Assembly (NCBI RefSeq): GCF_003171515.1
Contig: NC_089399.1
Span: 310,001 to 374,000 of the forward strand
Reading direction: 5' to 3'
Length of the DNA: 64,000 nt
Source: Pyrenophora tritici-repentis
Taxonomy: Eukaryota; Ascomycota; Dothideomycetes; Pleosporales; Pleosporaceae
The notes below the pieces were generated by a model. The model made no database searches. It saw nothing but the letters and a program-made list of their open reading frames with translations, and was not told where the DNA came from. A program made the translations under genes and the position numbers. This document shows, piece by piece, positions 19,126-29,938 of the stretch (its first letter is position 1; the number at the start of each line of letters is the position of its first letter).

Positions 19126-20217
19126 TCACCCATCACCGCCGTATTTCCTGATCAGATTATTCATGATACCAACTGCCCCACTGCGATAACTTCCACCAAA
19201 CATCGCATAGTGATTGAGGTGGTGGTATAGCTCATACAGTTTCACTCTATCCGCATATTCTTCCACCGGCTCCGTCTTCGGACATATTTCGTGGTACTCT
19301 TTCAGAAAGCTCCCACCGAAGCCGCCAAACATCTTCATGATGCCGAGCTCAAACTCGCTATGCGCGTAGCAGGCCGAGGAGTCGTAAACCACATCCTCTG
19401 GCTCGCCCTTGTCACTTCCAATGACGCCTACACTCGCATTTCCGCTCCAGAGGTCGCCATGTACAACAACAGGTGTAACGCCTTTTCCATTATTGAGATG
19501 CGCATCGCCAATAAGTCGCGGCACTACTTCCGAAGCAGTTCGCTCAACTAGCTTCCGCACCTCACCGTCCCGCCTACCCCTCTGCTCTGCATACCGCACA
19601 ATGAATCTAAGGCGATTCTCGGCGTAGAAATCTGCCCAGCTTTCCTTATAGCTGTTATCCTGGGGTGTATCGCCGCAACAGGTTGTCGCCGGGAAGCCGA
19701 ACATGGGCTTATCGTAGCCCTCTGGGTTGGGTGCGGGCGTCGTGTGCAGCTTTGCCAGCTTGGCTGCTAGCGACTGTGCCTTTCCCGACTTTGAGCCAGA
19801 CCGTCCTGTAAGGTGTAGGAAGTCGGTCACGAGGTATGAAGTCGATGGTTGCGACTCAAATTGGCCATGTCCGAAAGATTGTGGACATAGCGATGGAACG
19901 ACGTCGTGGATAGCTTTGAGGGACGCGTGTTCCCCTTCATTGCGCTGTTAGTCAATTAGCTAGCCCGGCTACGCCAATGGATGTCGCATACCTTCAAACA
20001 TGACTTCTGCCTCCTTTCCACTGCCCGTCTTCATGAAGAACGCCTTCTGCGTACCATCATCGAGTTGCGACACGATCTTGGACGTTGATGCAAAGCTGCT
20101 ACCGCCTCCGACAGACGAAATATTTGTCTTATCGGGGTTCAAGCCAAGAAGCTTAACAACTGCTGGATCGATTTTCATGCTGGCTTGAGTAACGAGGGAG
20201 CGTGCGAATCTGCACAT
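19126..20217 (-). CDS. Fructosamine/ketosamine-3-kinase
   Basis: Cytosolic deglycation enzyme: it phosphorylates sugar adducts (fructosamines or ribulosamines) on protein lysines with ATP so that they detach. Exons 20217-19992 and 19934-19126 with a 57-bp intron (GTATGC donor, AAG acceptor). The visible marks are a N-terminal VGGGSSFASTSKI loop (ATP-binding region), FMKTGSG with the probable ATP lysine, EHASLKAI, the catalytic loop HGDLWSGN and the downstream YDSSACYAHSEFELG metal-binding segment. The length, 344 aa from the first ATG, is right for the family. A second in-frame ATG at 20178 (MKIDPAVV) is an equally good start. The gene ends 124 bp past the cutinase stop, tail to tail. Confidence 0.88.
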
Positions 20218-20303
20218 GACATGGTGGGTCGCACGCGCGCGAATGTTTGAAGATGCGGAGTGTCGGTGACGTCAGTCTTATGCCCGTGATTATATTGGAG
20301 TTA

Positions 20304-22157
20304 ACATGATCCATGGGCGAGCGGCGCACACGGGCGAGCGGCGCACCCCACCAACTTTACTCACCTTACTGATCTTAATCTACAATGGCTCAACGCAGCG
20401 CTACTCAATTACTATCAAATGAAGCAGATATTCAGCTTGCTATCTCATCTATTAATGCGCACCAGATCCAAGGTACCCGTACTGCTGCAGTAGTCTACAA
20501 CGTAGCCGAAACAACGCTCCGCCGCCGACGCGCTGGTATACCTGCCCGACGCGATTGCCCGCCCAACTCAAGGAAGCTTACCCAGAGAGAAGAGGAGGTG
20601 ATTATTAGCTATATACTTCAGCTAGATCTGCGTGGATTTGCGCCTACCTACACAGCTGTACGTGATATGGCTGATAAGCTGCTGGCTGCGCGTGGTGGAG
20701 AGCAGGTTGGAGTCAACTGGCCATCTACCTTTGTTAAGCGTACAGACAGTCTTCGGACGTGTTTCAACCAAGCGTACGATAGGCAGAGAGCTCTTTGTGA
20801 GGATGCAACATTAATAAAGAGGTGGTTTAAGCTTGTAGAAGAGACAAAGGCTGAGCTAGGTATCTGCGATGAGGACGTCTACAACTTTGATGAAGCTGGC
20901 TTTATGATGGGCAAGATTACAACGCAGCTAGTTATAACAGGAGCAGAGAGGAGAGGCAGGCCGAAGAGTATTCAGCCAGGCAATCGCGAGTGGGTAACGC
21001 TGATCGCTGCTATCAGCGCTGCTGGCTGGTCAGTCCCACCGTTCCTCATCTTCGCTGGCCAGTACCACCTATCAGCCTGGTATAAGGAAGCTGAGATCCC
21101 ACGCGACTGGGCGATCGCAGTCAGCGATAATGGCTGGACGAATAATGAGCTTGGAGTTGAGTGGCTAAAGCACTTCAACGCTCACACGCAGGCTCGTAGT
21201 GTAGGCGCGCGTCGCCTGCTTATTATTGATGGCCATAAGAGCCACCAATCTCTAGAGTTCCAGGAGCTCTGCAAGGAGAACAATATCCATACGCTCTGTA
21301 TGCCTCCTCACTCATCTCACCTACTCCAGCCACTTGATGTTGGCTGCTTCTCGCCATTGAAGCGCGCGTACAGCCGTGAGGTGGAGAGCCTTATGCGCAA
21401 CCACATCAACCACATCACCAAGCTAGAGTTTCTGCCAGCGTTCAAGGCAGCATTTGATCAAGCGTTCACGCCAGCCAATATCTGCTCAGCCTTCCGCGGC
21501 GCAGGCCTTGTTCCTCTACAACCAGAGGCTGTTCTATCAAAGGTAGATGTACAACTGCGTACACCTACTCCTCCAGCAGCTCTGCCAGAGGCTCCCTGGG
21601 TAGCTCAAACGCCGAGCAACGCGCGTGAGCTTGAGGCTCAGTCAAGCCTAATACGTGAGCGCGTGCGCCAGCACAAGAGCTCATCACCAGCTTCAATTAT
21701 TATGGCGATTGACCAGCTAAAGAAGGGCGCCGAGGTGATGATGCTCTCTGCTGAGCTGATGCGCGATCGGATCTCTAGTCTTGAGAAGGCCAATAGCGCA
21801 GCCTCAGCGCGTAGGCGGCGCTCTAAAAGGCGTATACAGAAGCATGGAGTACTCACAAAGGGAGCTGGAGAGGACATACTGGCTCAAAATGAGGCTGACC
21901 AGCAGATTGCTCATGAAGAGCGTCAAGGAGGAGCGCGATCAGGCCTCAGCCAGCGGGCTCAAAGGCGCTGCACTAGGTGCAAGGAGACTGGGCACAACTC
22001 GCGCACATGCAAGACTGATACTATTAATATAGAGTAATCTACTGTATCAATATCTAGCAATAATATTATCGCGTTGTTGAGATGCATCGCTTTAAAGTTG
22101 CAAAAGTTGGTGGGGTGCGCCGCTCGCCCGTGTGCGCCGCTCGCCCATGGATCATGT
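20304..22157 (+). mobile_element. Fot1/pogo-type DNA transposon, copy 1 (intact)
   Basis: A 1854-bp element with a TA target duplication (20302-20303 and 22158-22159). The perfect 55-bp terminal inverted repeats, 20304-20358 and 22103-22157, begin ACATGATCCATGGGCGAG. Within each end a 15-bp GC-rich unit, GGGCGAGCGGCGCAC, occurs twice 17 bp apart (left: 20315-20329 and 20332-20346). It carries one full-length transposase gene. The second copy at 29939-31792 has the same length, ends and protein, in opposite orientation. No RIP-type damage is seen, so the insertions look recent. Confidence 0.95.
20385..22037 (+). CDS. Fot1/pogo-type transposase, copy 1
   Basis: 550-aa DDE transposase (Tc1/mariner superfamily, pogo branch) that would excise and insert the element at TA sites. 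The N-terminal psq-type HTH (residues about 10-55, ending [14 protein letters not shown]) is followed by a CENP-B/Tc5-type HTH (about 60-135, with [14 protein letters not shown]). The DDE_1 catalytic core has [19 protein letters not shown] and [10 protein letters not shown] holding the three Asp residues. A C-terminal CCHC zinc knuckle, C529-x2-C532-x4-H537-x4-C542 ([14 protein letters not shown]), is an added feature. The frame is intact. The start is the only ATG in the short leader after the inverted repeat. Confidence 0.95.
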   Translation: MAQRSATQLLSNEADIQLAISSINAHQIQGTRTAAVVYNVAETTLRRRRAGIPARRDCPPNSRKLTQREEEVIISYILQLDLRGFAPTYTAVRDMADKLLAARGGEQVGVNWPSTFVKRTDSLRTCFNQAYDRQRALCEDATLIKRWFKLVEETKAELGICDEDVYNFDEAGFMMGKITTQLVITGAERRGRPKSIQPGNREWVTLIAAISAAGWSVPPFLIFAGQYHLSAWYKEAEIPRDWAIAVSDNGWTNNELGVEWLKHFNAHTQARSVGARRLLIIDGHKSHQSLEFQELCKENNIHTLCMPPHSSHLLQPLDVGCFSPLKRAYSREVESLMRNHINHITKLEFLPAFKAAFDQAFTPANICSAFRGAGLVPLQPEAVLSKVDVQLRTPTPPAALPEAPWVAQTPSNARELEAQSSLIRERVRQHKSSSPASIIMAIDQLKKGAEVMMLSAELMRDRISSLEKANSAASARRRRSKRRIQKHGVLTKGAGEDILAQNEADQQIAHEERQGGARSGLSQRAQRRCTRCKETGHNSRTCKTDTINIE

Positions 22158-22159
22158 TA

Positions 22160-22652
22160 GGGAAGGGAAGGATCAATGACTAGCAACATTTTACTATCCA
22201 CCACCACTCTTCTAGCGCCAATTCTCACGGCGCTTAGCACCAGCCAGCGGGCAATAATCAGCACGCAGGCGAGGCTGTCGGCGACTTGGTGGGGTGGAAC
22301 CTCGGAGGGCTTGGCGGCGGCGGCGGCGCGTCATTGCATGCGTCTAGCAGTAGCGGTAGCATCGCCAGCTTTCCAAGCTTCTCCATACTCGACGTCCCGT
22401 GATGTCGCAACTCGAGCAGTAGCTTACCGTTGATGCCTGGACCCTGCTCCCACCTCCCATGGTCGATGATGAAGTCCCATAGTCACCCCACCTAATTCCT
22501 CGCCCGGCCCGATAATTCCAATACACGTGGGTCGAGTTGGTAGTTGTGACGTGCTCGGCTCTACCTATTACCTACCGTCAGTGATGCTCCATAAAGCCTG
22601 ATGCTATCATTCACTGTAATCGATCCCCAACCGTCCTCCCATTTGTACAGCC
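22160..22652. other. fab1 promoter region
   Basis: The sequence between the transposon end and the fab1 start codon. It must hold the fab1 5' UTR and promoter, with the transposon about 500 bp upstream of the ATG. No other gene is seen. Confidence 0.5.
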
Positions 22653-25600
22653 ATGGCTAGGGACTCTCGGCGGGGGTCGCTACAGCCCTCACTGCACCAG
22701 ATGCATGCCGTAGCATCTCGCTCCGACACGCTCACCACGTTTGACGACTTCACCGTCCCCCCCGCCCCCTCGGTCGTTGGCGAGCCCAAGGGCATAGAGT
22801 TGGTACAGGGAGGCTTTAGTGGGCTCTATAGCCGTCTACGGGCTTCGGTAGGAGGAGGGAGCAGGGAACAAGCACAAGATGGGTCTGGCAATGGCGTTTC
22901 CAGGACTGGCACTCCGCCAGCGGCTGGCAACCGCAACAGTCCTGGAGGAACTTCAACATCCTCACCCCAACTCGTAGCTCTGCCACCATCAAGGCTGCAG
23001 TCGCCAGCGACGGCCACCTTCCCCGAAACCCTCCCGCCCTCGCGCGACTCCAACATATCCAGCACCACCTTCTCAAGCAAGGCCTCGCGGTCTCGCCCGT
23101 CAATAAGCGCAAGCATCGAGCCTGGCCCTGCGAAACAGGACGAAGTCTATATCAAGAGTCCTGTGAGTATCCACTCCAAGAACCACAGCACCTCCACCAT
23201 CGACCTTCCACGAAGTAATACACCGAGGGACTCTGCACTGGGAAGCCAGAAGGTAGACTCACCCCGCTTCAGCCGAGAAAACGCTGCTCCAAGACAACAA
23301 GGTGACTTTGATCTCGTCGGCCAGGAGAGTGACGACACTGACGACGACGACGACTTGGGCGGTGCAATCGGTCAAGCCTCCACAGGCGATAGCAAGACCG
23401 GATCCGATACCCCACGTGAGAGTCTTAGCAGAGTAAGTTCTCGGACGGATAGCCAGTATCAGCCCAATCGCTCTGTGCCCAACAGGGAGCTGCCTGAGAA
23501 CTCTGCAGAGGGCACTCAACCCAATCGTGTCGCAGTCAACCAATCTACAACGCATGCACCAGAGCCACAGCGCCCGCCACTGGTCCACGTAGGCCCTTCA
23601 CATCTCCCCGGTTTTCGCCCTTCACGCGCTTCTTCTTCTGATGGCCTGAGCTCCGTCGTTACAGCTTCTACAATTCGCATGCCGACCGTCCCACCTATTG
23701 AGGAAATTCAGCGACAAGTCCAAGCTGCGCCTGCTGCAAATACAATGTCGAGGAGTACCTTCACCCAGATGCGGAGGAAAATCTTGGACCGCGAATTCTG
23801 GATGCGAGACGAGAACGCCAAAGCCTGCTTCAATTGTGGTGATGCCTTTACTACCTTTCGGCGCAAGCATCACTGTCGCACGTGCGGACAGATTTTTGAC
23901 TCCAAATGCACGTCGATAGTATCTGGCAAGATGTTTGGCCAGCAGAGTAATCTAAAGGTGTGCAAGCCATGTGAGGGCATCATCTATGGCCACGATGACG
24001 ATTCATCTGATTACACAGACGACGGTGATCAGGGTTCCATATATGATCCTGGCGACACAGCCCAGTACTCCGACCAGGAAGAGGCTGACCATGTCGAGAG
24101 CGATCACACCAAAATCGGGACGCCGACAATCAGCATCCCCATGTCTAGGAAAATAGGCAATGAGAAGAAGCGTCGACCCCATGTCATAGAAGTTGGTCCA
24201 CAGACACTGGCCCGGCCGAGTTCTTCGCGATCTCTGCGGTCCCTGGGGGGAAGACCGCGGTCGTCGAGCCACAAACGCCACCCTTCCAAACACCAACATA
24301 TGCGCAACGTCAAGCACGATGATCGAGCCCCTTTCCATCAGTATCATGACAATTCACGCAGTCAGCCAAGTCTGTCTGCCTTCCACCATGACAACATCAT
24401 CGATCCAGATCTCGCTCCCTTCATGTCTGACGATGGCTCGAGTGAGGAAGAGCACCCCAGTATCTTTGCGACCCTGAAAGACGATCCCACGGCTACTGCC
24501 AATCTGGAAAGCGAGCGAGGGGGATTGGGTGGTCTGTTGGCCGCAATGAGAAAGGGCAAATCAAGGCCTGGCGACAGGAGCGTCTTCGGCACAAGCCACG
24601 CTCGAGATGCAGATAATGTTAGCATCGCAAGCCGCAACGGCAATCGACCTTCCCGGCGGAGAAACCTTAGCGTAAGTAGCATGACCCATAGGGCATCACC
24701 AAGACGATCGAAGAGCAACTCATTGTTGAGACCTTACACCGGTTACGGCGCTAGTGGGCCAGGTACACCACAATTGCAGCCATCTCCATCGCCCACACCA
24801 TCTGGATCACGAATCACACGGAGTGCGTCAATGCAAGGCATGACTCCCAAAGTTGAGCTCAACAAGGCCAGCCTCGACCATGCGCGGAAGCTGTTGATTC
24901 AAATGCTGCACGATGCTGGTGTATCACATGCTTCAAATTGGGAAAGGGCCCTGATTCCAATCTTACGCCAGTGTACAGATGACGTCAACCCGGACGTGGA
25001 CAGGGGCGACGACATCGACGTGAGGAACTACATCAAACTGAAGAAAATCCCGGGCGGTAAGCCCAAGGATACAGCCTACGTCTCGGGGGTTGTCTTCACA
25101 AAGAATGTCGCTCTACGCAGCATGCCACGCAGCATTCCTAATCCAAGGATTGTTATCATAACATTCGCTATCGAATACGCGCGTCACCAGGCGCACTTCA
25201 TGAGCCTCGAACCAGTCATCGCACAGGAGCGGGAGTATCTCCGCAACCTAGTCAGCCGCATTGCAGCTCTTGAGCCTCACGTCTTGTTGGTACAGCGCAA
25301 CGTGGCCGGCTTAGCTCTCGAGTTCCTAGAAAAGGAGGGCATTGCCGTGGTATACAACGTCAAGCCCACGGTGTTGAATGCAGTCGCCAGGTGTACAAAT
25401 TCTAAGATGATCTCCTCCGTGGACAAACTTGCGACAGACCCTTCTCATCTTGGCTCTTGTGGCAGCTTCGACGTGAAAACGTATGTGCACAAGAACGCAA
25501 GAAAAACCTATATTTTTCTATCGGGATGCCAGAAGGAGCTCGGGTGTACAATTGTCTTGAGGGGAGCCGAGAGCCAGGAGTTGGTCAAATTGAAACGCGT

Positions 25601-28600
25601 CACCGAGTTCATGACATATGTTGTGTACAACCTGCGTCTTGAGACTTGCCTCATGCGGGATGAGTTCATAGACACACCCACGACTTCCATCATCGGCACT
25701 CTTGCATCAAGCCAAAACGAGCAGGACGCCGCGCAACCACAGAATACCGCAGACGCCGTCCAGCGGACAGCGGACGGTGACGACACACAGACCAATGATG
25801 CCGCGCCTTCGTATTATAGCGATATGGTCGAGAACCACCGAACCAAGATTCTCTCTTCGTCTCCATTTGTCAAGTTTATGCAGCCATATCTGCTTGAGCA
25901 GGCTCGTCAGTATGAGGCCAAACTGGGTCATCTGAAGAAACTAAAGAACCAGTACACTGCCGACGACCAGGAAGATGAGAAGCCCGGAGAAGTTGGCCAA
26001 AAGTTCGAACTCGTGCAGCCCGAGATGGTTCACACCGTGGTAGAAAAGGCTTCAAAACAGGTTCGCGAGTTCTTATCTGCAGTGCATGCATCGGAGTACG
26101 ATAAGGCGATGCACCAGTACATGACACAGAAGCGGCAATGGGAACAGTACCTCTCAGGCAACACAGATCTCTACGACCCTTTCAACCATCAGAAGATTGC
26201 TGTATTGTATAGCGTTGTTAATACCACAACCTCTACACCCTGCATCGGGCCAGAAATCATTGCACTTGGCTTTTACCAAGAGCACGACTACGACGACGGA
26301 TTCACACCAGACTGCACACTGGGACAGTACGTAGAAGACCTGTGTACCTCGGCCGGCGTCGCTTGCGAAGTGGGCAACTGCGACCGAAGAATGCTCGATC
26401 ATTCTCGTCAATATGTCCATGGAGAAGGCCAGATGACCGTTATAGTACAAAAACATCCACCAAAACTCAAGGGAATGTATCAAACTATTCTCATGTGGAG
26501 TTGCTGCAGGGTGTGTGGTCAGGAGACGCAGACTTTTCCAATGTCGGAGTGGAGTTGGAGATACTCGTTTGCAAAGTATCTCGAGTTGACCTTTTGGAGC
26601 ACGAAGCTGCATCCGAGAGCAGGCATATGTCCCCACGACATCCACAAGGACCATGTTCGCTACTTTGGATACAATAATGTAGCTCTTCGTATCCAGTACG
26701 ATCCTGTACCCATGTACGAGGTCATTGCGCCAAAACCAAACGTTACCTGGAAAGTGGACAGCGACCTGAGGTTGAAGAACAGCCAGTATCTGATGATTGA
26801 GGAAAAGCTGGACTGTTTCATGAACTCTTTGCGCGCTCGAATTCAGGGCATACATGTCGAGGACGTCATTCCGGAAAAGGTTGATTTGTGTCGAAAGGAG
26901 GTTGATATACTTCTCAAACGCACCAATGAGGAACACGAGTGGTTAAAGGCCAAACTCCAGGACAAGTACATGAGCTCCAAGTACTACGAGATCATTCCCA
27001 TGAATCGCGCAATCCGTGCAATACAAGAAAAGGCCATTGCCTGGGACGTGACATTCATGGAGTTCGAACAACAATTCTTCCCATCAGAGCGAGACATCAG
27101 AAGATATGCAAATATGCAGCTGAAGAGATTTTTGGAGCGAGACGAATCTACGAGCTCTCTGGCATCGGTGGATGAGGGCACAGAGTCGGGTGCAGACGAT
27201 TCATACCTTGACGAGAAGGATGATTCAATTGCCCTGTCTCCAAGGCCTTCCAACATGTCGCCTGAGATGGCTCGCGACATGTTGAGCTCCGTGGTGAAGG
27301 AAGAGAGTTCGGCTAGCGATCAGCCTGCCGACGGTAGTACTACATCTCCCGAGCACAAAACACCTACTTCGCCACGATTCAGTTCCGAATTGCCCATACA
27401 AACGCCACGCGAAGCACTGGAGCGAGACGATATCCGCCACCTTGATCTTGCGATTCCGTCCAACTTTCCCGACAGTCCCACGGTTACTACTGAAGACAGC
27501 GAAACTCCTACCGGTGCTTCTGACCCCAACAAATTCGATGAAGGGTCACCCACTCCTACGAGTTATCCCAAGGTGAATCCTATCGATAAGTCTCTTGCGG
27601 AAGCGATCGAGAACATGCCCACTTCGCCGTCAACCTTGCAATCAGGCCCCAACCCGAACGTAGAAAGTAAAATACCACGTCTTGTTGACAATGCCCGACG
27701 GGAGCCTGTGCAGAGACCCGCTACACTTGTCAGGACACAGTCTCAGCCGGGAAACATTGCCAAGCATATTAGCCCCTCTGTCTTCAACAGTGGGCCTGCC
27801 GCACTGAAGCCGAATACTGGGGACACATCCAGAGCGTTTGAGCGCATGACTGAGCGACTGGGACTGGGGCTGAGTACCCCTAAACAGTCCAAGAACTCCT
27901 CTCGAATTCCACGTTCGATTCCCTACAAGAGCCCCAACAAGGTGTCGAAGATTGCGCAGCACTTTGAACAGCTCTCGAGAGAATTTCAGAATCAGCGCAT
28001 GCGTGAGCGGCGAAACGACAGAGCTAGACAAGTGCGTGCATTTCCATTAGCCTCTTCAAAGCCAGTTGTCGAGGTGTATAAGAACGTACACGACGCCGTG
28101 CAAGAGAATGAGGACTCTGACGAAGACTTGCCTGGTGGCTCACCTACACATGAAAGTTTGGATCACAGCATGCTCGACGATAGTACTCTTACAGAACAGA
28201 CGGACGATATGACGATAGCATCGCAATCTCCAGTCGAAGAGCGACAGACCAAAGATCTGACAGCAGAACTCCCGTGTAGCGATCAGTCACCAGAAATCCC
28301 GAGTCAGTTCCAACCAGATAACGATAACGACATTAGCGATGCCGATATTACACCCGAGGACATTCCTTTGCCAGACAGCCTCGCCAGTTCTCAGCTGCTG
28401 AACTTGAGTGATTCTCAACTTGAAAACTCACTTGAATTGCCCAAACATGAAAAGAACACGCTGCTCAAGATACTGACGAGCTTCTGGTCTGAGCGCTCAG
28501 CAAGTGGATGGACACCGCTTGAATACCCCTTCTCGCAGATTGAACATGTCTGGGAGAACTCTGACATTATCATCCGGGAAGACGAGCCGAGTTCCATCAT

Positions 28601-29732
28601 CGCCTTGGCGTTGTCGTGTCCTGATTATGTCGCCAAACGACATTCGTTCCGTGAGGACAATTCAGCATCGGGTCACTTGGAGACTTTCGAGGAGTCAATC
28701 GAGCGTAATCTCTTGCATGAAGAGAATCACAACATTCGCTATAGCTTCACGAATCGCGGAGTCAAGGCACATTGCAAGATCTTCTATGCTCAGTCGTTCG
28801 ACGCTCTCCGTCGCAAATGCGGCGTCGCAGAGCGTTTCGTCGAATCCCTCTCTCGCTGCTCGAAATGGGACTCTAAGGGCGGAAAGTCCAAGTCCATCTT
28901 CTTGAAAACACTCGACGACCGCTTCGTCCTCAAATCCCTCTCTCCAGTAGAAGTACAGGCCTTTTTCAAGTTTGGCCCCAACTATTTTGCTTTCACCCAT
29001 CAGAACTTGTTCAAATCCCTACCCAGCGTCATCGCCAAGATGTTTGGTCTCTTCCAAGTGCAAATCAAGACACCGACCGGTCGCGACTTCGACTGGTACA
29101 TGCTCGTCATGGAAAACCTCTTTTACGATCGCGAACCTAACCGGCGCTACGATCTCAAGGGTAGTATGCGGAACCGAAAGATTCAGGCGACGGGCGAACG
29201 CGATGAGGTGCTTTTGGACGAGAACCTGGTGGATATTATCTATTCGGAAACGCCCATTTTTGTGCGCGAGCACACAAAGAAGCTGCTCAAGGCCAGCGTC
29301 TTCAACGACACGCTTTTCCTATCTCAGAACAACGTCATGGACTACTCGCTAATGGCTGGATTTGATGATACGAATCGCGAGATCATTGTCGGCATCATCG
29401 ACTGCATCCGTACATATACATGGGATAAGAAGCTCGAGAGTTGGATCAAAGATCGGGGCAAGAACAAACCAACCATCACATCCCCACGTGACTATCGCAA
29501 TAGGTTCCGGATTGCGATGGAAAAGTACATCCTGCAAGCACCAAACTGCTGGCACCAGTTTAGCGGAAGGATGGTGAGTCAGGGGATCGACGGAAGGAGA
29601 GCCATTGGAGATGGGAGAGGGAGCGTGGACTTAGGGCACAAGCGGGGAATAAGTGGGAGTAGCAGCATGGCTGGCGCACAGGGAAGAACCTTGGGGTATG
29701 GTGCTGAGGGTAGTGATGTGAGGAGGATGTAG
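22653..29732 (+). CDS. fab1: Phosphatidylinositol-3-phosphate 5-kinase Fab1/PIKfyve
   Basis: Makes PtdIns(3,5)P2 on endosome and vacuole membranes, controlling vacuole size and membrane recycling. One uninterrupted exon of 2359 aa. Domains in order: disordered Ser/Pro-rich N-terminus; FYVE zinc finger at about 380-440 (WMRDENAKACFNCGDAF, RRKHHCRTCG, VCKPCEG), which binds PtdIns3P; Cpn60/TCP-1-like domain at about 800-1010; cysteine-rich CCR region at about 1200-1400 (SCCRVCGQETQTF, AGICPHDIHKD); long disordered acidic/Ser-rich stretch; C-terminal PIP-kinase domain at about 1940-2305. Kinase marks are FVLKSL (ATP lysine, about 2097), DWYMLVMENLFYD, YDLKGS, NNVMDYSLMAGF (about 2226) and GIIDCIRTYTWDKKLE. 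The domain order and size fit Fab1. The gene is bracketed by the two inverted Fot1-type transposons. Confidence 0.97.
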   Translation: MARDSRRGSLQPSLHQMHAVASRSDTLTTFDDFTVPPAPSVVGEPKGIELVQGGFSGLYSRLRASVGGGSREQAQDGSGNGVSRTGTPPAAGNRNSPGGTSTSSPQLVALPPSRLQSPATATFPETLPPSRDSNISSTTFSSKASRSRPSISASIEPGPAKQDEVYIKSPVSIHSKNHSTSTIDLPRSNTPRDSALGSQKVDSPRFSRENAAPRQQGDFDLVGQESDDTDDDDDLGGAIGQASTGDSKTGSDTPRESLSRVSSRTDSQYQPNRSVPNRELPENSAEGTQPNRVAVNQSTTHAPEPQRPPLVHVGPSHLPGFRPSRASSSDGLSSVVTASTIRMPTVPPIEEIQRQVQAAPAANTMSRSTFTQMRRKILDREFWMRDENAKACFNCGDAFTTFRRKHHCRTCGQIFDSKCTSIVSGKMFGQQSNLKVCKPCEGIIYGHDDDSSDYTDDGDQGSIYDPGDTAQYSDQEEADHVESDHTKIGTPTISIPMSRKIGNEKKRRPHVIEVGPQTLARPSSSRSLRSLGGRPRSSSHKRHPSKHQHMRNVKHDDRAPFHQYHDNSRSQPSLSAFHHDNIIDPDLAPFMSDDGSSEEEHPSIFATLKDDPTATANLESERGGLGGLLAAMRKGKSRPGDRSVFGTSHARDADNVSIASRNGNRPSRRRNLSVSSMTHRASPRRSKSNSLLRPYTGYGASGPGTPQLQPSPSPTPSGSRITRSASMQGMTPKVELNKASLDHARKLLIQMLHDAGVSHASNWERALIPILRQCTDDVNPDVDRGDDIDVRNYIKLKKIPGGKPKDTAYVSGVVFTKNVALRSMPRSIPNPRIVIITFAIEYARHQAHFMSLEPVIAQEREYLRNLVSRIAALEPHVLLVQRNVAGLALEFLEKEGIAVVYNVKPTVLNAVARCTNSKMISSVDKLATDPSHLGSCGSFDVKTYVHKNARKTYIFLSGCQKELGCTIVLRGAESQELVKLKRVTEFMTYVVYNLRLETCLMRDEFIDTPTTSIIGTLASSQNEQDAAQPQNTADAVQRTADGDDTQTNDAAPSYYSDMVENHRTKILSSSPFVKFMQPYLLEQARQYEAKLGHLKKLKNQYTADDQEDEKPGEVGQKFELVQPEMVHTVVEKASKQVREFLSAVHASEYDKAMHQYMTQKRQWEQYLSGNTDLYDPFNHQKIAVLYSVVNTTTSTPCIGPEIIALGFYQEHDYDDGFTPDCTLGQYVEDLCTSAGVACEVGNCDRRMLDHSRQYVHGEGQMTVIVQKHPPKLKGMYQTILMWSCCRVCGQETQTFPMSEWSWRYSFAKYLELTFWSTKLHPRAGICPHDIHKDHVRYFGYNNVALRIQYDPVPMYEVIAPKPNVTWKVDSDLRLKNSQYLMIEEKLDCFMNSLRARIQGIHVEDVIPEKVDLCRKEVDILLKRTNEEHEWLKAKLQDKYMSSKYYEIIPMNRAIRAIQEKAIAWDVTFMEFEQQFFPSERDIRRYANMQLKRFLERDESTSSLASVDEGTESGADDSYLDEKDDSIALSPRPSNMSPEMARDMLSSVVKEESSASDQPADGSTTSPEHKTPTSPRFSSELPIQTPREALERDDIRHLDLAIPSNFPDSPTVTTEDSETPTGASDPNKFDEGSPTPTSYPKVNPIDKSLAEAIENMPTSPSTLQSGPNPNVESKIPRLVDNARREPVQRPATLVRTQSQPGNIAKHISPSVFNSGPAALKPNTGDTSRAFERMTERLGLGLSTPKQSKNSSRIPRSIPYKSPNKVSKIAQHFEQLSREFQNQRMRERRNDRARQVRAFPLASSKPVVEVYKNVHDAVQENEDSDEDLPGGSPTHESLDHSMLDDSTLTEQTDDMTIASQSPVEERQTKDLTAELPCSDQSPEIPSQFQPDNDNDISDADITPEDIPLPDSLASSQLLNLSDSQLENSLELPKHEKNTLLKILTSFWSERSASGWTPLEYPFSQIEHVWENSDIIIREDEPSSIIALALSCPDYVAKRHSFREDNSASGHLETFEESIERNLLHEENHNIRYSFTNRGVKAHCKIFYAQSFDALRRKCGVAERFVESLSRCSKWDSKGGKSKSIFLKTLDDRFVLKSLSPVEVQAFFKFGPNYFAFTHQNLFKSLPSVIAKMFGLFQVQIKTPTGRDFDWYMLVMENLFYDREPNRRYDLKGSMRNRKIQATGERDEVLLDENLVDIIYSETPIFVREHTKKLLKASVFNDTLFLSQNNVMDYSLMAGFDDTNREIIVGIIDCIRTYTWDKKLESWIKDRGKNKPTITSPRDYRNRFRIAMEKYILQAPNCWHQFSGRMVSQGIDGRRAIGDGRGSVDLGHKRGISGSSSMAGAQGRTLGYGAEGSDVRRM

Positions 29733-29938
29733 TGTATAATTTGCGTGGAGGCGGAGGACAAGCACCATGAGCAGCATGATGAGCGCTTACAGTACAGGTG
29801 GAGTTTGGATGCATTGATGGAAACGAAAGCTACGATTCCCAGTTAAAGATTGCATGCCTAATTACCATAGAAAATTGACGGAACATCATGTACATAGACT
29901 TGATCTGTAATATATTAATGCAAAGCGATTCCTGTATA

